A DNA stretch of 64,000 nucleotides from Aquarana catesbeiana (Eukaryota > Chordata > Amphibia > Anura > Ranidae), in contig NC_133336.1 in assembly GCF_042186555.1 (NCBI RefSeq), positions 34,163,082 to 34,227,081 on the forward strand. Direction: 5' to 3'. Below are positions 45,765-55,667 of this stretch, in pieces (positions within the stretch are counted from its first letter, which is position 1; every line of letters begins with the position of its first letter). The position numbers and the translations under genes are program-made. The notes under the pieces are model-generated. The model ran no database searches. It was not told the origin of the DNA and saw only the letters and a program-made list of their open reading frames with translations.

Positions 45765-46797
45765 ATCGCAAACAAAGTTTTCTCCTTTACCAGCTATCTT
45801 CTGTAAACGATTGATTCCCCTACCCTCCATGTAATGGAGATGGAGAAGGAAGACATATTTGTAGTCCTGTCCTGGGGTGACAACTATGGCTTCCTCTATA
45901 GACATAGTGGAGGGAGTGAGAGTAGCAAACCGTGGACGGGGATTGTGTTTTTAGAAGGTAAATGAGGGGAAAAAAAAGAAAACTAACGCAGTCACCTCAC
46001 CTAAGGACCGGTAAGCTTCAATAAAATACACGTTTGTTTTTTGGGTGTAAACATGCTTTAAATGGTTCCATATTCATTTACTAAAGAAATGCTCTTTTCT
46101 TGATATACACACACATATAGATATATATAGAACAAAATATACATGAAATAATAAAGTAAAGCAAATCTCTATTAGTAAAAAGTACAGTAGCTGTACTATC
46201 TTTGAGGCATCTGCCTTTAGACATTTAGTATTTATGGATCACAAAAACGATTCACGATAACACACGGTAAAATAGAAAACTATACAGTTATTCATTTTTA
46301 ATACTTCACCGGTTATTCTTTACAAAAGATGTTTATTTGAATTGTTAGTATCTCTTTGTCAGTGTTAGTGGCTTGATGTTGTTCAGGGTCAGCAACAGAT
46401 ACCTTCTGCCTGTCTCCCTTGATGATGGCAAATTATTCTGTATGTTAGTTTGTCACAGATTTCAGATCTCTGTACATTGCGCTGCAGAAAAAAAAAAATA
46501 ATAATAATTAGAAGTGGGCTGAATGAAGAAAGCTCCAGTAACCCATTAGACTCTACTGAGGTCTGTGAATGAATGAACTACAAATACCGTCTTCTACCGC
46601 GGCAGACAGATTTGCAGTAATCACCACACTCATAGTCCACTGGCACAAGAGTCCGCAGGAGCATGGCAAGTGTACCCACTGATTATGGGTGTAATGCTCT
46701 GCAGGATGCTGAAGAAAAAAAAATACACATTTTTTTTCCTGCGCATTTATTTATTTTCTTCTTTTTTTTTTTCATCCCCCTGCAGTCAGCCGTCTTC
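45765..46797. other. Mostly featureless; possible TOGARAM1 terminal exon on the minus strand
   Basis: No gene is certain here. On the minus strand an acceptor-like T-rich tract ending CTGCAG (46482) would join exon 49380-49265 in phase. It would add about a dozen residues and stop at TAA (46447-46445), followed by an AATAAA at 46337-46332. The residues are not ones I recognise from TOGARAM proteins, so this may be coincidence. Confidence 0.2.
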
Positions 46798-47561
46798 CAG
46801 GGTTGCCAACCGCCAGTAAATTTACTGACAGTTTGTAAAAATCTGTGATTTTTTTACAACTGCCAGTAAAAATCAGGGGCTGATAATTTCATGCTGTGTT
46901 GACTTTTTAAGTGTAAATTAAGCAAATTACTTTGTTATAGGTATTGTCAGTGTTTCCATATCATGTTTATACTGTTCAAATATTCACTGTGTTAGTTTTC
47001 AATAGGAGTTCTGTAATTTCTCAGGTTGGTTATAAAAAATGTGCTCCGCCAGTAAATGTTCCATGTTTTGTCAGTAAACCTTGGCCGTCTCCTGTGTCTC
47101 GAGCCTCGTTCTGAGGCCCCCTTCCGTAGCCGGCTTTCACAACACACGGAAGAGTACTGATTACAGCTACAGTATAGACGGCATATGGCACAGGTCCGGG
47201 AGCGTCATCCATGACTTCTGATACCATGCTTGTTTTTGCCTGCTAAAATGTGAGTTTGAAGCAGAGGAGAACGAGGAAATCTGGAAGCCGCACACCGGTC
47301 TGATGATAAGTGCTTTTATTATTAAAAGCTGGATCACAAAAAAGTGTACAGAACATTACAGCAGAAGTGTAGAGAGATCATCTGACGCATTTCGCAATCA
47401 TAGCGACTGCTTACTCATGTGAGTTTACCTAATTTTTAATAAAGTGATATTTTATATATAAAAACGACTGCACCCAGGAGGCGCCTCTTGACTTGTTGTG
47501 TTTCAAAGTAAAGGGAGAGAATATGTGACTGTTAAAGTTATATTTCTGCACAGAAAATATT
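46798..47561. repeat. Old hAT-like end and inverted repeat fragments
   Basis: CAGGGTTGCCAACCGCCAGT at 46798 resembles a hAT end. AGTAAATTTACTGACAGT nearby is partly palindromic. At 47250-47440 a repeat with GACGCATTTCGCAATCATAG resembles the ACGCGTTTC family at 32.3 and 36.4 kb. Boundaries unclear. Confidence 0.35.
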
Positions 47562-49085
47562 TACCGTATATACACTCGAGTATAAGCTGAGTTTTTCAGC
47601 CCATTTTTTTTTAGGCTGAAAAACCCCCCTCGGCTTATACTCGAGTGAGCCGTACAGCAGACGTATCTTTGCTAAAACAGCGGGTGTCTCCCTCTGTGTC
47701 ATGCAGTCTGTTCGGCCGTCCATTGTAACAAAGCCCCCCCTCCTCCTCGTCCGTGATGGAAAAACACTGACACAATGCTGGGAAACTACATCAGTGTTCT
47801 GTCAATCACGGATGAGGAGGCGGGGCTTTGTTACAATGGACAGCCGAACAGACTGCATGACACAGCGGGAGACACCCGCTGTTTTAGCAATCAATGGTAC
47901 GGCTGCAGATGGGCATAATGAGGCTGCAAATGGGCACAGTGAGGCTGCAGATGGGCACAGTGAGGCTGCAGATGGGCACAGTGAGGCTGCAGATGGGCAC
48001 AGTGAGGCTGCAGATGGGCACAGTGAGGCTGCAGATGGGCACAGTGAGGCTGCAGATGGGCACAGTGAGGCTGCAAATGGGCACAGTGAGGCTGCAAATG
48101 GGCACAGTGAGGCTGCAAATGGGCATTGTTTACCCAGTAGCTGCTGCATTTTCCCACCCTAGGCTTATACTCGAGTCAATACGTTTTCCCAGTTTTTTGT
48201 GGTAAAATTAGGTGCCTCGATTGAGTGTTCCGTCAATCACGGACAAGGAGGAGGCGGGGCTCTGTTACATTGGACAGCCGAACAGACTGCATGACACAGC
48301 GGGAGACACCCGCTGTTTTAGCAATCAAAGGTACGGCTGCAGATGGGCATAATGAGGGTGCAAATGGGCACAGTGAGGCTGCAGATGGGCACAGTGAGGC
48401 TGCAGATGGGCACAGTGAGGCTGCAGATGGGCACAGTGAGGCTGCAGATGGGCACAGTGAGGCTGCAGATGGGCACAGTGATGCTGCAAATGGGCACAGT
48501 GACGCTGCAAATGGGCATTGTTTACCCAGTAGCTGCTGCATTTTCCCACCCTAGGCTTATACTCGAGTCAATACGTTTTCCCAGTTTTTTGTGGTAAAAT
48601 TAGGTGCCTCGATTGAGTGTTCCGTCAATCACGGACAAGGAGGAGGCGGGGCTCTGTTACATTGGACAGCCGAACAGACTGCATGACACAGCGGGAGACA
48701 CCCGCTGTTTTAGCAATCAAAGGTACGGCTGCAGATGGGCATAATGAGGGTGCAAATGGGCACAGTGAGGCTGCAGATGGGCACAGTGAGGCTGCAGATG
48801 GGCACAGTGAGGCTGCAGATGGGCACAGTGAGGCTGCAGATGGGCACAGTGAGGCTGCAAATGGGCACAGTGAGGCTGCAAATGGGCACAGTGAGGCTGC
48901 AAATGGGCACAGTGAGGCTGCAAATGGGCACAGTGACGCTGCAAATGGGCGTTGTTTACCCAGTAGCTGCTGCATTTTCCCACCCTAGGCTTATACTCGA
49001 GTCAATACGTTTTCCCAGTTTTTTGTGGTAAAATTAGGTGCCTCGGCTTATATTTGGGTCGGCCTATACTCGGGTATATACGGTA
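47562..49085. mobile_element. TIR element with TACCGTATATAC ends, expanded by tandem repeats
   Basis: Left TACCGTATATACACTCGAGT, then ATAAGC. The right end is the inverse, ACTCGGGTATATACGGTA. Between them, a block of about 390-430 bp (minisatellite, then CCCACCCTAGGCTTATACTC, then CAATCACGGACAAGGAGG) is repeated three times, with starts near 47800, 48226 and 48618. Same family as 41401-42109. Confidence 0.88.
47900..48935. repeat. Three 21-bp minisatellite blocks
   Basis: Unit GAGGCTGCAGATGGGCACAG plus T, in blocks at about 47900-48128, 48340-48515 and 48732-48948, with GCAGAT/GCAAAT variants clustered toward the 3' side of each block. Since 21 is a multiple of 3, every frame stays open, producing repetitive ORFs such as (AADGHSE)n and (MGTVRLQ)n that are artefacts. 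Confidence 0.93.
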
Positions 49086-49264
49086 TGTATGTATCGAGAT
49101 CTCTTATGTACATATAGATTTTCCTCTGTGCTGTTAGTTTGTCTTCAATCATTTAAAAAAAAACAAAAATCTATGACCAGTAGTTTGTCCCCGACCTACA
49201 GAATTAGTCATATCTGTGGGTAACCCAATTCAAAACATATCGAAAGGAAATCACTTCAGCATAC

Positions 49265-49380
49265 CTCTCCAGTGTATTGTGAGCATTCTGCGAAACAGAA
49301 GAAGCTCTCAGGCTGCTAACACTGCGATGATAGGATCTCCTTCCACGGGCAGATGGTGCATCCTGGATCTCTCCTACACC
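49265..49380 (-). CDS. TOGARAM1: TOGARAM1 exon (fourth of four seen): linker after TOG3
   Basis: Reads GVGEIQDAPSARGRRSYHRS, then VSSLRASSVSQNAHNTLE with a split final codon (AG). The acceptor is TGTTGTACAG before 49380 and the donor is GTATGC after 49265. Length is 116 nt, phase 0 in and phase 2 out. The serine/arginine-rich sequence fits the disordered linker between the third and fourth TOG domains of TOGARAM1, where mammals have a GLGEI...PSAKGRRS stretch as I recall it. Any exon for TOG4 would lie below this position. None was recognised down to position 1, so the next intron is very long, the exon is unrecognised, or the gene is truncated here. Confidence 0.85.
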
Positions 49381-49693
49381 CTGTACAACACAGACAATAC
49401 ACAATGACAAGACTGACACCAGGGACACCCACGTTTATACAAGACTTCCCATACACAAAGGGTCTGATTATTCCAAAATGAACAAACAGACCCTTGGATG
49501 ATTCCCTCTTTCCCCTACCAAACGTGTACAGATTGGGCAATCTGAGAATAATTTCCTATGGCGCAGTAACAGGGCACCATTCCGTCTCTAGTTTGTTGGA
49601 AAATAGAGAACAGAACACAGACCAGGTTTTCGGTCAGCAATATCCTTTGGGACGTGGTCTCCTGAAACCTGCTTTGACTATCTTTCTCCTTAC
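49381..49693 (-). other. Short TOGARAM1 intron
   Basis: A 313-bp intron bounded on the minus strand by GTAAGG (49693 downward) and TTGTACAG (49381). No inserted element recognised. Confidence 0.75.
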
Positions 49694-49820
49694 CTTGAGC
49701 TGTATATGTTTAATTACGTCCCTTATAGAAGGCAAGTCCTTGCTCGGTACATATTTGTGAAGCATTTTGTCAAAGTCGGGATGTGACATCATATAGTGAA
49801 GCATCTTTCGGCCATAGAAT
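49694..49820 (-). CDS. TOGARAM1: TOGARAM1 exon (third of four seen): end of TOG3
   Basis: With the split Arg codon completed from the previous exon it encodes FYGRKMLHYMMSHPDFDKML and HKYVPSKDLPSIRDVIKHIQ, then LK. The acceptor is TTTGTTGCAG and the donor is GTAAGG. Length is 127 nt, phase 2 in and phase 0 out. The RKML..M..HP.F.KML.KYVPSKDLP pattern is characteristic of the last helices of TOG3 in TOGARAM1, a microtubule-binding regulator of ciliary axonemes. No stop or frameshift. Confidence 0.9.
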
Positions 49821-51232
49821 CTGCAACAAAAGCATTAAAAGTGATCGTAAAAGGTTTGTTTTTTTTAGTTAGGATGCATCAAGGTGAAAAAAACGTGAAG
49901 GTTTACAACCCCTTTAAAGACTAAATGAACACACAGGTCATAACCAGGGCTTTTTTTCTCAGGAAATAGATGCAGGTACTCCCCACTTCCAAGTCACCCC
50001 TTGTCTCCATCCCCTACCCATCTCTGAGCATGACCCTGTGTAACCAGCAACAAGAACACCCCCCTAGCAACAAAAAAATCCCCTCAGACAGCAATAGATC
50101 CCCCCAGAAACAATAGATCTTCTGTAGCAAAATATCCCCCAAAAACAATAGACCCCCCAATATAACAATACAGTACACATCTCCAAGCAGCCAGCATCAA
50201 CAGACCCTTTCCTCAACGGTAGTTCCCTCCCAGCAACAACTGACCCCCTAGCAACATAAGATCCTCACCAGCAACAGAATCCCCTACCAGCAACAATAGA
50301 TGCCCCCATAGCAAAATAGATCCCCCAACAACAATAGATCTCCCATAGCAAAATATCCCCCCAGCAACAATAGACCCCCAGTATAACAATACAGTACACA
50401 TCTCCAAGCAGTCAGCATCAAAAAACTCTTTCCTCAAGAGTAGATTCCTGCCAGCATCAATTGACCCCCTAGCAACATAATGATCCCCCACCAGTAACAA
50501 TAGAACCCCCACCAGTAACAATAGATTCCCCAACAATAGATCTCCCCAGCAACAATAAACCCCGCCAGTAACAATACAGTAGATATCCCAGCGGCCAGCA
50601 TCAATAGACCCTCCAGCAGCCGGCAACAAGGGACCCCTCCCCTCAACAGGAGATCTCTCCCAGCAATAACTGACCACCTACTAACTTAAGATCCCCCCAG
50701 CAAAAATAGACCTCCCTAGCAACAAAATGATCCCCCCCAGCGACAATAGATCCACCTGCAGTCGGCATCAATAGACCCTCCAGCGCAGCCCAGAACCCCA
50801 TTTAGTGCTTGAGATGCCGAAACTGCGTTCCTCCACGTTCCCGCTAAAAAAAAAGCCCTGGTCATAAACAAACCAACTACCACAATGTCGTCACACTGCA
50901 GCCTGAAAAAGCTCAGTACAGCGTTTTTTTTTTTTTTACTGATCTAAAATGCAGCCCATTGTTTACACTGTGCCTGTACACACAGGCGTATAAACAAGCA
51001 CTGCTTATTCTTAATTACCAAAAAATAATCAATCAATCTGCATCCCCAGTCAGTATTTTGCACCGGTACACGCATACTAGCTACACCTAGATGGAGGCAC
51101 CCTCTTGCGTTTGTTTTTTAAGCTGTACATCAATGCCAATTTGTAACTGCACATCCAGGTGATTTAATGGGTACAGGGACAAACTGCATGGTGCAGAATG
51201 TTCGCTTGGCACATCCACATGGCACTTCTTAC
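49821..51232 (-). other. TOGARAM1 intron carrying a hAT element
   Basis: 1.4-kb intron between GTAAGA (51232 downward) and TTTGTTGCAG (49821). Two thirds of it is the hAT-like element at 49945-50860. The rest is unremarkable, apart from a T run at about 50927. Confidence 0.8.
49945..50860. mobile_element. Nonautonomous hAT-like element with diffuse tandem repeats
   Basis: Ends CAGGGCTTTTTTTCTC and (right) AAAAAAAAAGCCCTG are inverted. 8-bp flanks GTCATAAC (49937-49944) and GTCATAAA (50861-50868) differ at one base. The interior is a degenerate repeat of AGCAACAATAGATCCCCC-type units. Longer repeats start ACAGTACACATCTCCAAGCA at about 50168 and 50389 (about 221 bp apart). Confidence 0.88.
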
Positions 51233-51391
51233 CTAGTTTCCTGAGAGCTATCCTGAGCAAACTTGCATATAGCAGGCAACGCTCGATCTGTGATGTCCTT
51301 TATACCAGACAGGACCCGTCCAGGCCCCATTCGCTCCACCAAGTCCGACATGTGCTGGGCTGTGCACTTCCTCACTGTAGTGTTCAAATGG
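51233..51391 (-). CDS. TOGARAM1: TOGARAM1 exon (second of four seen): TOG3
   Basis: Encodes HLNTTVRKCTAQHMSDLVER, MGPGRVLSGIKDITDRALPA and ICKFAQDSSQET, with split Ser and Arg codons at its ends. The acceptor is GTCTCCATAG and the donor is GTAAGA. Length is 159 nt. The VRKCTAQHLSDLVE...G...LSG.KD...R.LP...KFAQDSSQETR pattern corresponds to central HEAT repeats of TOG3. TOG arrays bind tubulin and promote microtubule growth, and in TOGARAM1 they act in ciliary axoneme assembly. Both flanking exons join in phase. Confidence 0.9.
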
Positions 51392-51538
51392 CTATGGAGA
51401 CACAACCCAAAATGTTGTATAGAAGCAGAAGAACAACAAAAGAACATAATGTCAAAATGTGTGGGTTAATGGGAACAGGGAATATAAAAAATATCTGACT
51501 GTATAATCTCTGTTAGATATATCAACTACAGTGCCTTG

Positions 51539-52395
51539 AAAAAGTATTCATACCCCTTGAAATTTTTCACATTTTGTCATGTTACAACCAAAGTGGTAAA
51601 TGTATTTTATTGGGATTTTATGTGATAGACCAACATAAAGTTGCCAATTGTGAAGTGGAAGGAAAATGATAAATGGTTTTCAAATTTAAAAAAAAAAATT
51701 TTTTAAATGTGAAAAGTGCAGCGTGCATTTGTATTCAGCCTCCCTGTGTCAATACTTCACTGCAATTACAGCTGCAAGTCTTTTTGGGGATGTCTCTACC
51801 AGCTTTACACATCTAGAGAGTGTATTTTTTGCCCATTCTTCCTTGTAAAATAGCTCAAGCTCTGTCAGATTGGATGGGGAGCGTCTGTAAACAGCAGTTT
51901 TCAAGTCTTGCCACAGATTCTCAAATAGAATGGTACAGTCAAAGTCCAGACCTAAATCCAACACATGAATATGCTTTGATCTAAACCATTCCATTGTAGC
52001 TCTGGCTGTATGTTTCGGGTCGTTGTCCTGCTGGAAGGTGAACCTCCGCCCCAGTCTCAAGTCTTTTGCAGTCTCTAACAGGTTTTCTTTTAAGATTGTT
52101 TTCGGCTTCATCCATCTTCCCATCAACTCTAGCCAGCTTCCCTGTCCCTGCTGAAGAAAAGCATCCCCACAACATGATGCTGCCACCACCATGTTTCACA
52201 GTGGGGATGGTGTGTTCAGGGTGACGTGCAGTGTTAGTTTTCCACCACACATAGCATTTTGCTTTTAGACCAAAAAGTTACATTTTGGTCTCATCTGACT
52301 AGAGCACCTTCTTCCACATGTTTGTGGTGTCCCCCACATTGCTTCTCGCAAACTGCAAGCAATTTCTTCTTGCCACTCTTCTATATAGGCCATTC
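51539..52395 (-). mobile_element. Tc1-like element, 5'-truncated
   Basis: The 3' terminal repeat starts CAGTGCCTTGAAAAAGTATT at 51539 after TA. Similarity to the element at 17313-18466 continues to about 52395, where a retroposed tail begins. It lies in the TOGARAM1 intron between 57128 and 51391... more exactly it lies just downstream of exon 57363-57128 and upstream of exon 51391-51233, in the same orientation as the gene. Confidence 0.85.
51749..52390 (-). pseudogene. Tc1 transposase pseudogene
   Basis: On the minus strand it encodes EWQEEI-like remnants, then VKHGGGSIMLWGCFSSAGTG (in a second frame), NLLETAKDLRLGRRFTFQQD, NDPKHTARATMEWFRSKHIH and, after a scrambled SPDLNPI segment, FENLWQDLKTAVYRRSPSNL through LVETSPKRLAAVIAVKY. 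QQDNDPKHTA (second aspartate) is kept. The glutamate of ENLW survives, but the preceding motif is corrupted. The N-terminal DNA-binding half is absent. Confidence 0.85.
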
Positions 52396-52482
52396 TTACA
52401 TGTACAAATGTATGTTGTTGCCCTTATTTTGCCCTCTCTGTTGTACTCAATAAAAACCTTTAATAAAAAAAAAAAAAAAAAG
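52396..52482 (+). mobile_element. Retroposed 3' tail (LINE-like) with poly-A
   Basis: TTGTACTCAATAAAAACCTT, then TAATAAAAAA and an A run (about 52464-52482). A polyadenylation signal directly before a genomic A run is the hallmark of target-primed retroposition. It separates the two Tc1 remnants. Too short to assign a family, though an L1-like source is likely. Confidence 0.6.
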
Positions 52483-52486
52483 ACAC

Positions 52487-52586
52487 ACTTGACACTTGTT
52501 TGACACAATCTGAACCAAATAAGTTTATCTTGGTCTCATCAGACCACAGGACATGGTTCCAGTAATCCACGTTCTTAGTCTGCTTG
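52487..52586 (-). pseudogene. Tc1 transposase, segment after the hAT insertion
   Basis: Encodes TKNVDYWNHVLWSDETKINL, then FGSDCVKQV. WSDETK contains the first catalytic aspartate. When the 8-bp duplication is counted once it continues the reading of the upstream part ending QFAEDKQT, showing that the hAT element landed inside an open transposase gene. The remainder of the catalytic domain is missing. Confidence 0.85.
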
Positions 52587-54866
52587 CATAGGTGTGCGCA
52601 GCCAACTACATTAGGGTGTGCACCCCAAAGCTCAAGCACACATGCGTGTGTGTATGTATATATGTCTTTTTTCCTCAAGTGCAGGAACTTCACCACGGGG
52701 AGTTCAGGGGTGTGCAGTGTGCAGAGCTCAGGAGTGCGTAGTGAATAAAGTGCAGGGTTCAGGGGGGCGCAGTGTACAGAGTGCGGTACTCAGGGGTGTG
52801 CAGTGTACAGGGTGCGGAGCTCAGGGGTGCGCAGTGTACAGGGTGCGGAGCTCAGGGGTGCGCAGTGTACAGGGTGCGGAGCTCAGGGGTGCGCAGTGTA
52901 CAGGGTGCGGAGCTCAGGGGTGCGCAGTGTACAGGGTGCGGAGCTCAGGGGTGCGCAGTGTACAGGGTGCGGAGCTCAGGGTGCGCAGTGTACAGGGTGC
53001 GGAGCTCTGGGGTGCGCAGTGTACAGGGTGCGGAGCTCTGGGGTGCGCAGTGTACAGGGTGCGGAGCTCTGGGGTGCGCAGTGTACAGGGTGCGGAGCTC
53101 TGGGGTGCGCAGTGTACAGGGTGCGGAGCTCTGGGGTGCGCAGTGTACAGGGTGCGGAGCTCTGGGGTGCGCAGTGTACAGGGTGCGGAGCTCTGGGGTG
53201 CGCAGTGTACAGGGTGCGGAGCTCTGGGGTGCGCAGTGTACAGGGTGCGGAGCTCTGGGGTGCGCAGTGTACAGGGTGCGGAGCTCTGGGGTGCGCAGTG
53301 TACAGGGTGCGGAGCTCTGGGGTGCGCAGTGTACAGGGTGCGGAGCTCTGGGGTGCGCAGTGTACAGGGTGCGGAGCTCTGGGGTGCGCAGTGTACAGGG
53401 TGCGGAGCTCTGGGGTGCGCAGTGTACAGGGTGCGGAGCTCTGGGGTGCGCAGTGTACAGGGTGCGGAGCTCTGGGGTGCGCAGTGTACAGGGTGCGGAG
53501 CTCTGGGGTGCGCAGTGTACAGGGTGCGGAGCTCTGGGGTGCGCAGTGTACAGGGTGCGGAGCTCTGGGGTGCGCAGTGTACAGGGTGCGGAGCTCTGGG
53601 GTGCGCAGTGTACAGGGTGCGGAGCTCTGGGGTGCGCAGTGTACAGGGTGCGGAGCTCTGGGGTGCGCAGTGTACAGGGTGCGGAGCTCTGGGGTGCGCA
53701 GTGTACACGGTGCGGAGCTCCGGGGTGCGCAGTGTACACGGTGCGGAGCTCCGGGGTGCGCAGTGTACACGGTGCGGAGCTCCGGGGTGCGCAGTGTACA
53801 CGGTGCGGAGCTCTGGGGAGCGCAGTGTACAGGGTGCGGAGCTCTGGGGTGCGCAGTGTACAGGGTGCGGAGCTCTGGGGTGCGCAGTGTACAGGGTGCA
53901 GAGCTCTGGGGTGCGCAGTGTACAGGGTGCAGAGCTCTGGGGTGTGCAGTGTACAGGGTGCGGCACTCAGGGGTACGCAGTGTACAGGGTGCGGTGCTGA
54001 GGGGTGCGCAGTGTACTGGATGCGGAGCTCAGGGGTGCGCAGTGTACAGGTTAGGGGGCTCAGGGGTGTGCAGTGTATAGGGTGAGTAGCTCAGGGGGGG
54101 CGCGGTGTACAGGGTGCTGAGCTCAGGGGTGCGTAGTGTACAGGTTACTGAGCTCAGGGGTGCGCAGTGTACAGCGTGCAGTGTTCAGGGGTGCGTGCTG
54201 TTGGGGCACGCAGTGTACAGGGGTGTGCAGTGTACAGTGTGTGGAATTCAGGGGTCAACGGTTTACAGAGATCAGGGGTCAGCAGTCTACCGCCTCCCAT
54301 CCCCACATCCTAGACTGGATTGGCATCTCAAACCTATCACAAGCCCCCCTATCCCCCCCCCCCCCCCCATCTACTGTAAATCATCTTCTGCCCGATCCCC
54401 CCAGCTGTATAAATGCCACCAAAACTCGAATACAGTGCGGCTCAATGGGGGGCAGGAGATATTCTTCCTCCCAGGCTCCTCTGCAGGGTCTGTGATTAGG
54501 CAGGTAAGAGCCGAGGAGGAGCTTAGTGGAAGCTTCATTGGCTCTTCTACCCAGTGTGACAGGCAGTGCACGGTGGGGAGAGGTGCCAAAGTTGCCGGAG
54601 ATTGCAGCAGGGCAATGCCTGGATGCCCTGAACTAGCAATTCCATCGGCACCTCCCCACCCTCCTGGATATCACAGCTGCTGCACCCGGGGATGGCAGGG
54701 AGGGTTCGCTGCAGCTGCTTAGAGGTGCGCTGTCACTTCTAAATACATAAGTAGAAGTGACAGTGACCCTCGCAGTGGAAAGCACAGAGCTAGTGCCAGC
54801 CCTGTGTGCATGGGCTAATTAGGGTGTTCCCAGGCACACTCGGCGCACCTCCTGCGCATGCCTATG
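52587..54866. mobile_element. hAT-like element, CATAGGTGTGCGC family, with giant minisatellite
   Basis: Left CATAGGTGTGCGCAGCC and right GCGCATGCCTATG are inverted ends. Flanked by a perfect 8-bp duplication TCTGCTTG (52579-52586, 54867-54874). At 2280 bp it is seven times longer than its relative at 19199-19526. The extra length comes mainly from a 31-bp minisatellite and GC-rich DNA at 54270-54720. Confidence 0.95.
52705..54270. repeat. 31-bp minisatellite, about 50 units
   Basis: Unit GTGCGCAGTGTACAGGGTGC plus GGAGCTCTGGG. The first units carry GAGCTCAGGG and the middle ones GAGCTCTGGG. A cluster at 53700-53800 has ACGGTGC and GCTCCGGG, and the distal units are degenerate. All three plus-strand frames and the minus strand stay open (ORFs of 264-460 residues) because each frame of the unit lacks a stop. 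These ORFs have no other coding signal. Confidence 0.97.
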
Positions 54867-54874
54867 TCTGCTTG

Positions 54875-55290
54875 TCTTCAGCAAACTGTTTGCGAGCTTT
54901 CTTGTGCATCATCTTTAGAAGAGGATTCCTTCTGGAACGACAGCCATGCAGACCAATTTGATGCAGTGTGCGGCGTATGGTCTGAGCACTGACAGGCTGA
55001 CCCCCCACCTCTTCAAATTCTGCAGCAATGCTGGCAGCACTCATACGTCTATTTCCCCAAGACAACCTCTGGATATGACGCTGAGCACATGCACTCAACT
55101 TCTTTGGTCGACCATGGCGAGGCCTGTTCTGAGTAGAACCTGTCCTTTTAAACCTCTGTATGGTCTTGACCAGCGTGCTGCAGCTCAGTTTCAGGGTCTT
55201 GGCAATCTTCTTATAGCCTAGGCCATCTTTATGTAGAGCAACAATTCTTTTTTTCAGATCCTCAGAGAGTTCTTTGCCATGAGGTGCCAT
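54875..55290 (-). pseudogene. Tc1 transposase N-terminal half
   Basis: Start ATG at 55290-55288 gives MAPHGKELSEDLKKRIVALH. The two helix-turn-helix motifs of the paired-like DNA-binding domain follow: GYKKIAKTLKLSCSTLVKTI and RRMSAASIAAEFEEVGGQPV. Between them is the GRPKKL hook motif. The C-terminal end is LKMMHKKARKQFAEDKQT, where the hAT element interrupts. No stop occurs in this half, so it was a well preserved gene before insertion. Confidence 0.92.
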
Positions 55291-55667
55291 GTTGAACTTC
55301 CAGCGACCAATATGAGAGAGAGCGATTACACCAACTTTAACACACCTGCTCCCCATTCACACCTGAAACCTTGTAACACTAACAAGTCACATGACATCGG
55401 GGAGGGAAAATGGCTAATTGGGCCCAATTTGGACATTTTCATTTAGGGGTGTGCTCACTTTTGTTGCCAGTGGTTTAGATATTAATGGCTGTGTGTTGAG
55501 TTACTTTGAAGGGACAGCAAATTTACACTGTTATACAAGCTGTACACTCACTACTTTACATTGTAGCAAAGTATAATTTCTTCAGTGTTGTCACCTGAAA
55601 AGATATCATAAAATATTTACAAAAATGCGAGGGGTGTACTCACTTTTGTGAGATACTGTAACTGGGG

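Larger units (their letters stand above)
52487..55660 (-). mobile_element. Tc1-like element split by a hAT insertion
   Basis: On the minus strand the left terminal repeat starts at about 55660 (CAGTATCTCACAAAAGTGAG). The transposase start and DNA-binding half run to 54875 and are interrupted by the hAT element 52587-54866. Coding resumes at 52586 and is cut off at about 52487 by the retroposed tail. Same subfamily as 11662-14640. Confidence 0.9.

Noticed and set aside
47701..48988. Repetitive ORFs of (AADGHSE)n, (MGTVRLQ)n and (CPSAASL)n type
   Set aside because: The 21-bp unit keeps every frame open. Overlapping ORFs on both strands show this is a minisatellite and not a coding gene.
52618..54085. 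Long ORFs (up to 460 aa) that look like repetitive proteins
   Set aside because: They are translations of a 31-bp tandem array in several frames and both strands, inside a transposon. There is no start context, domain or splice support.
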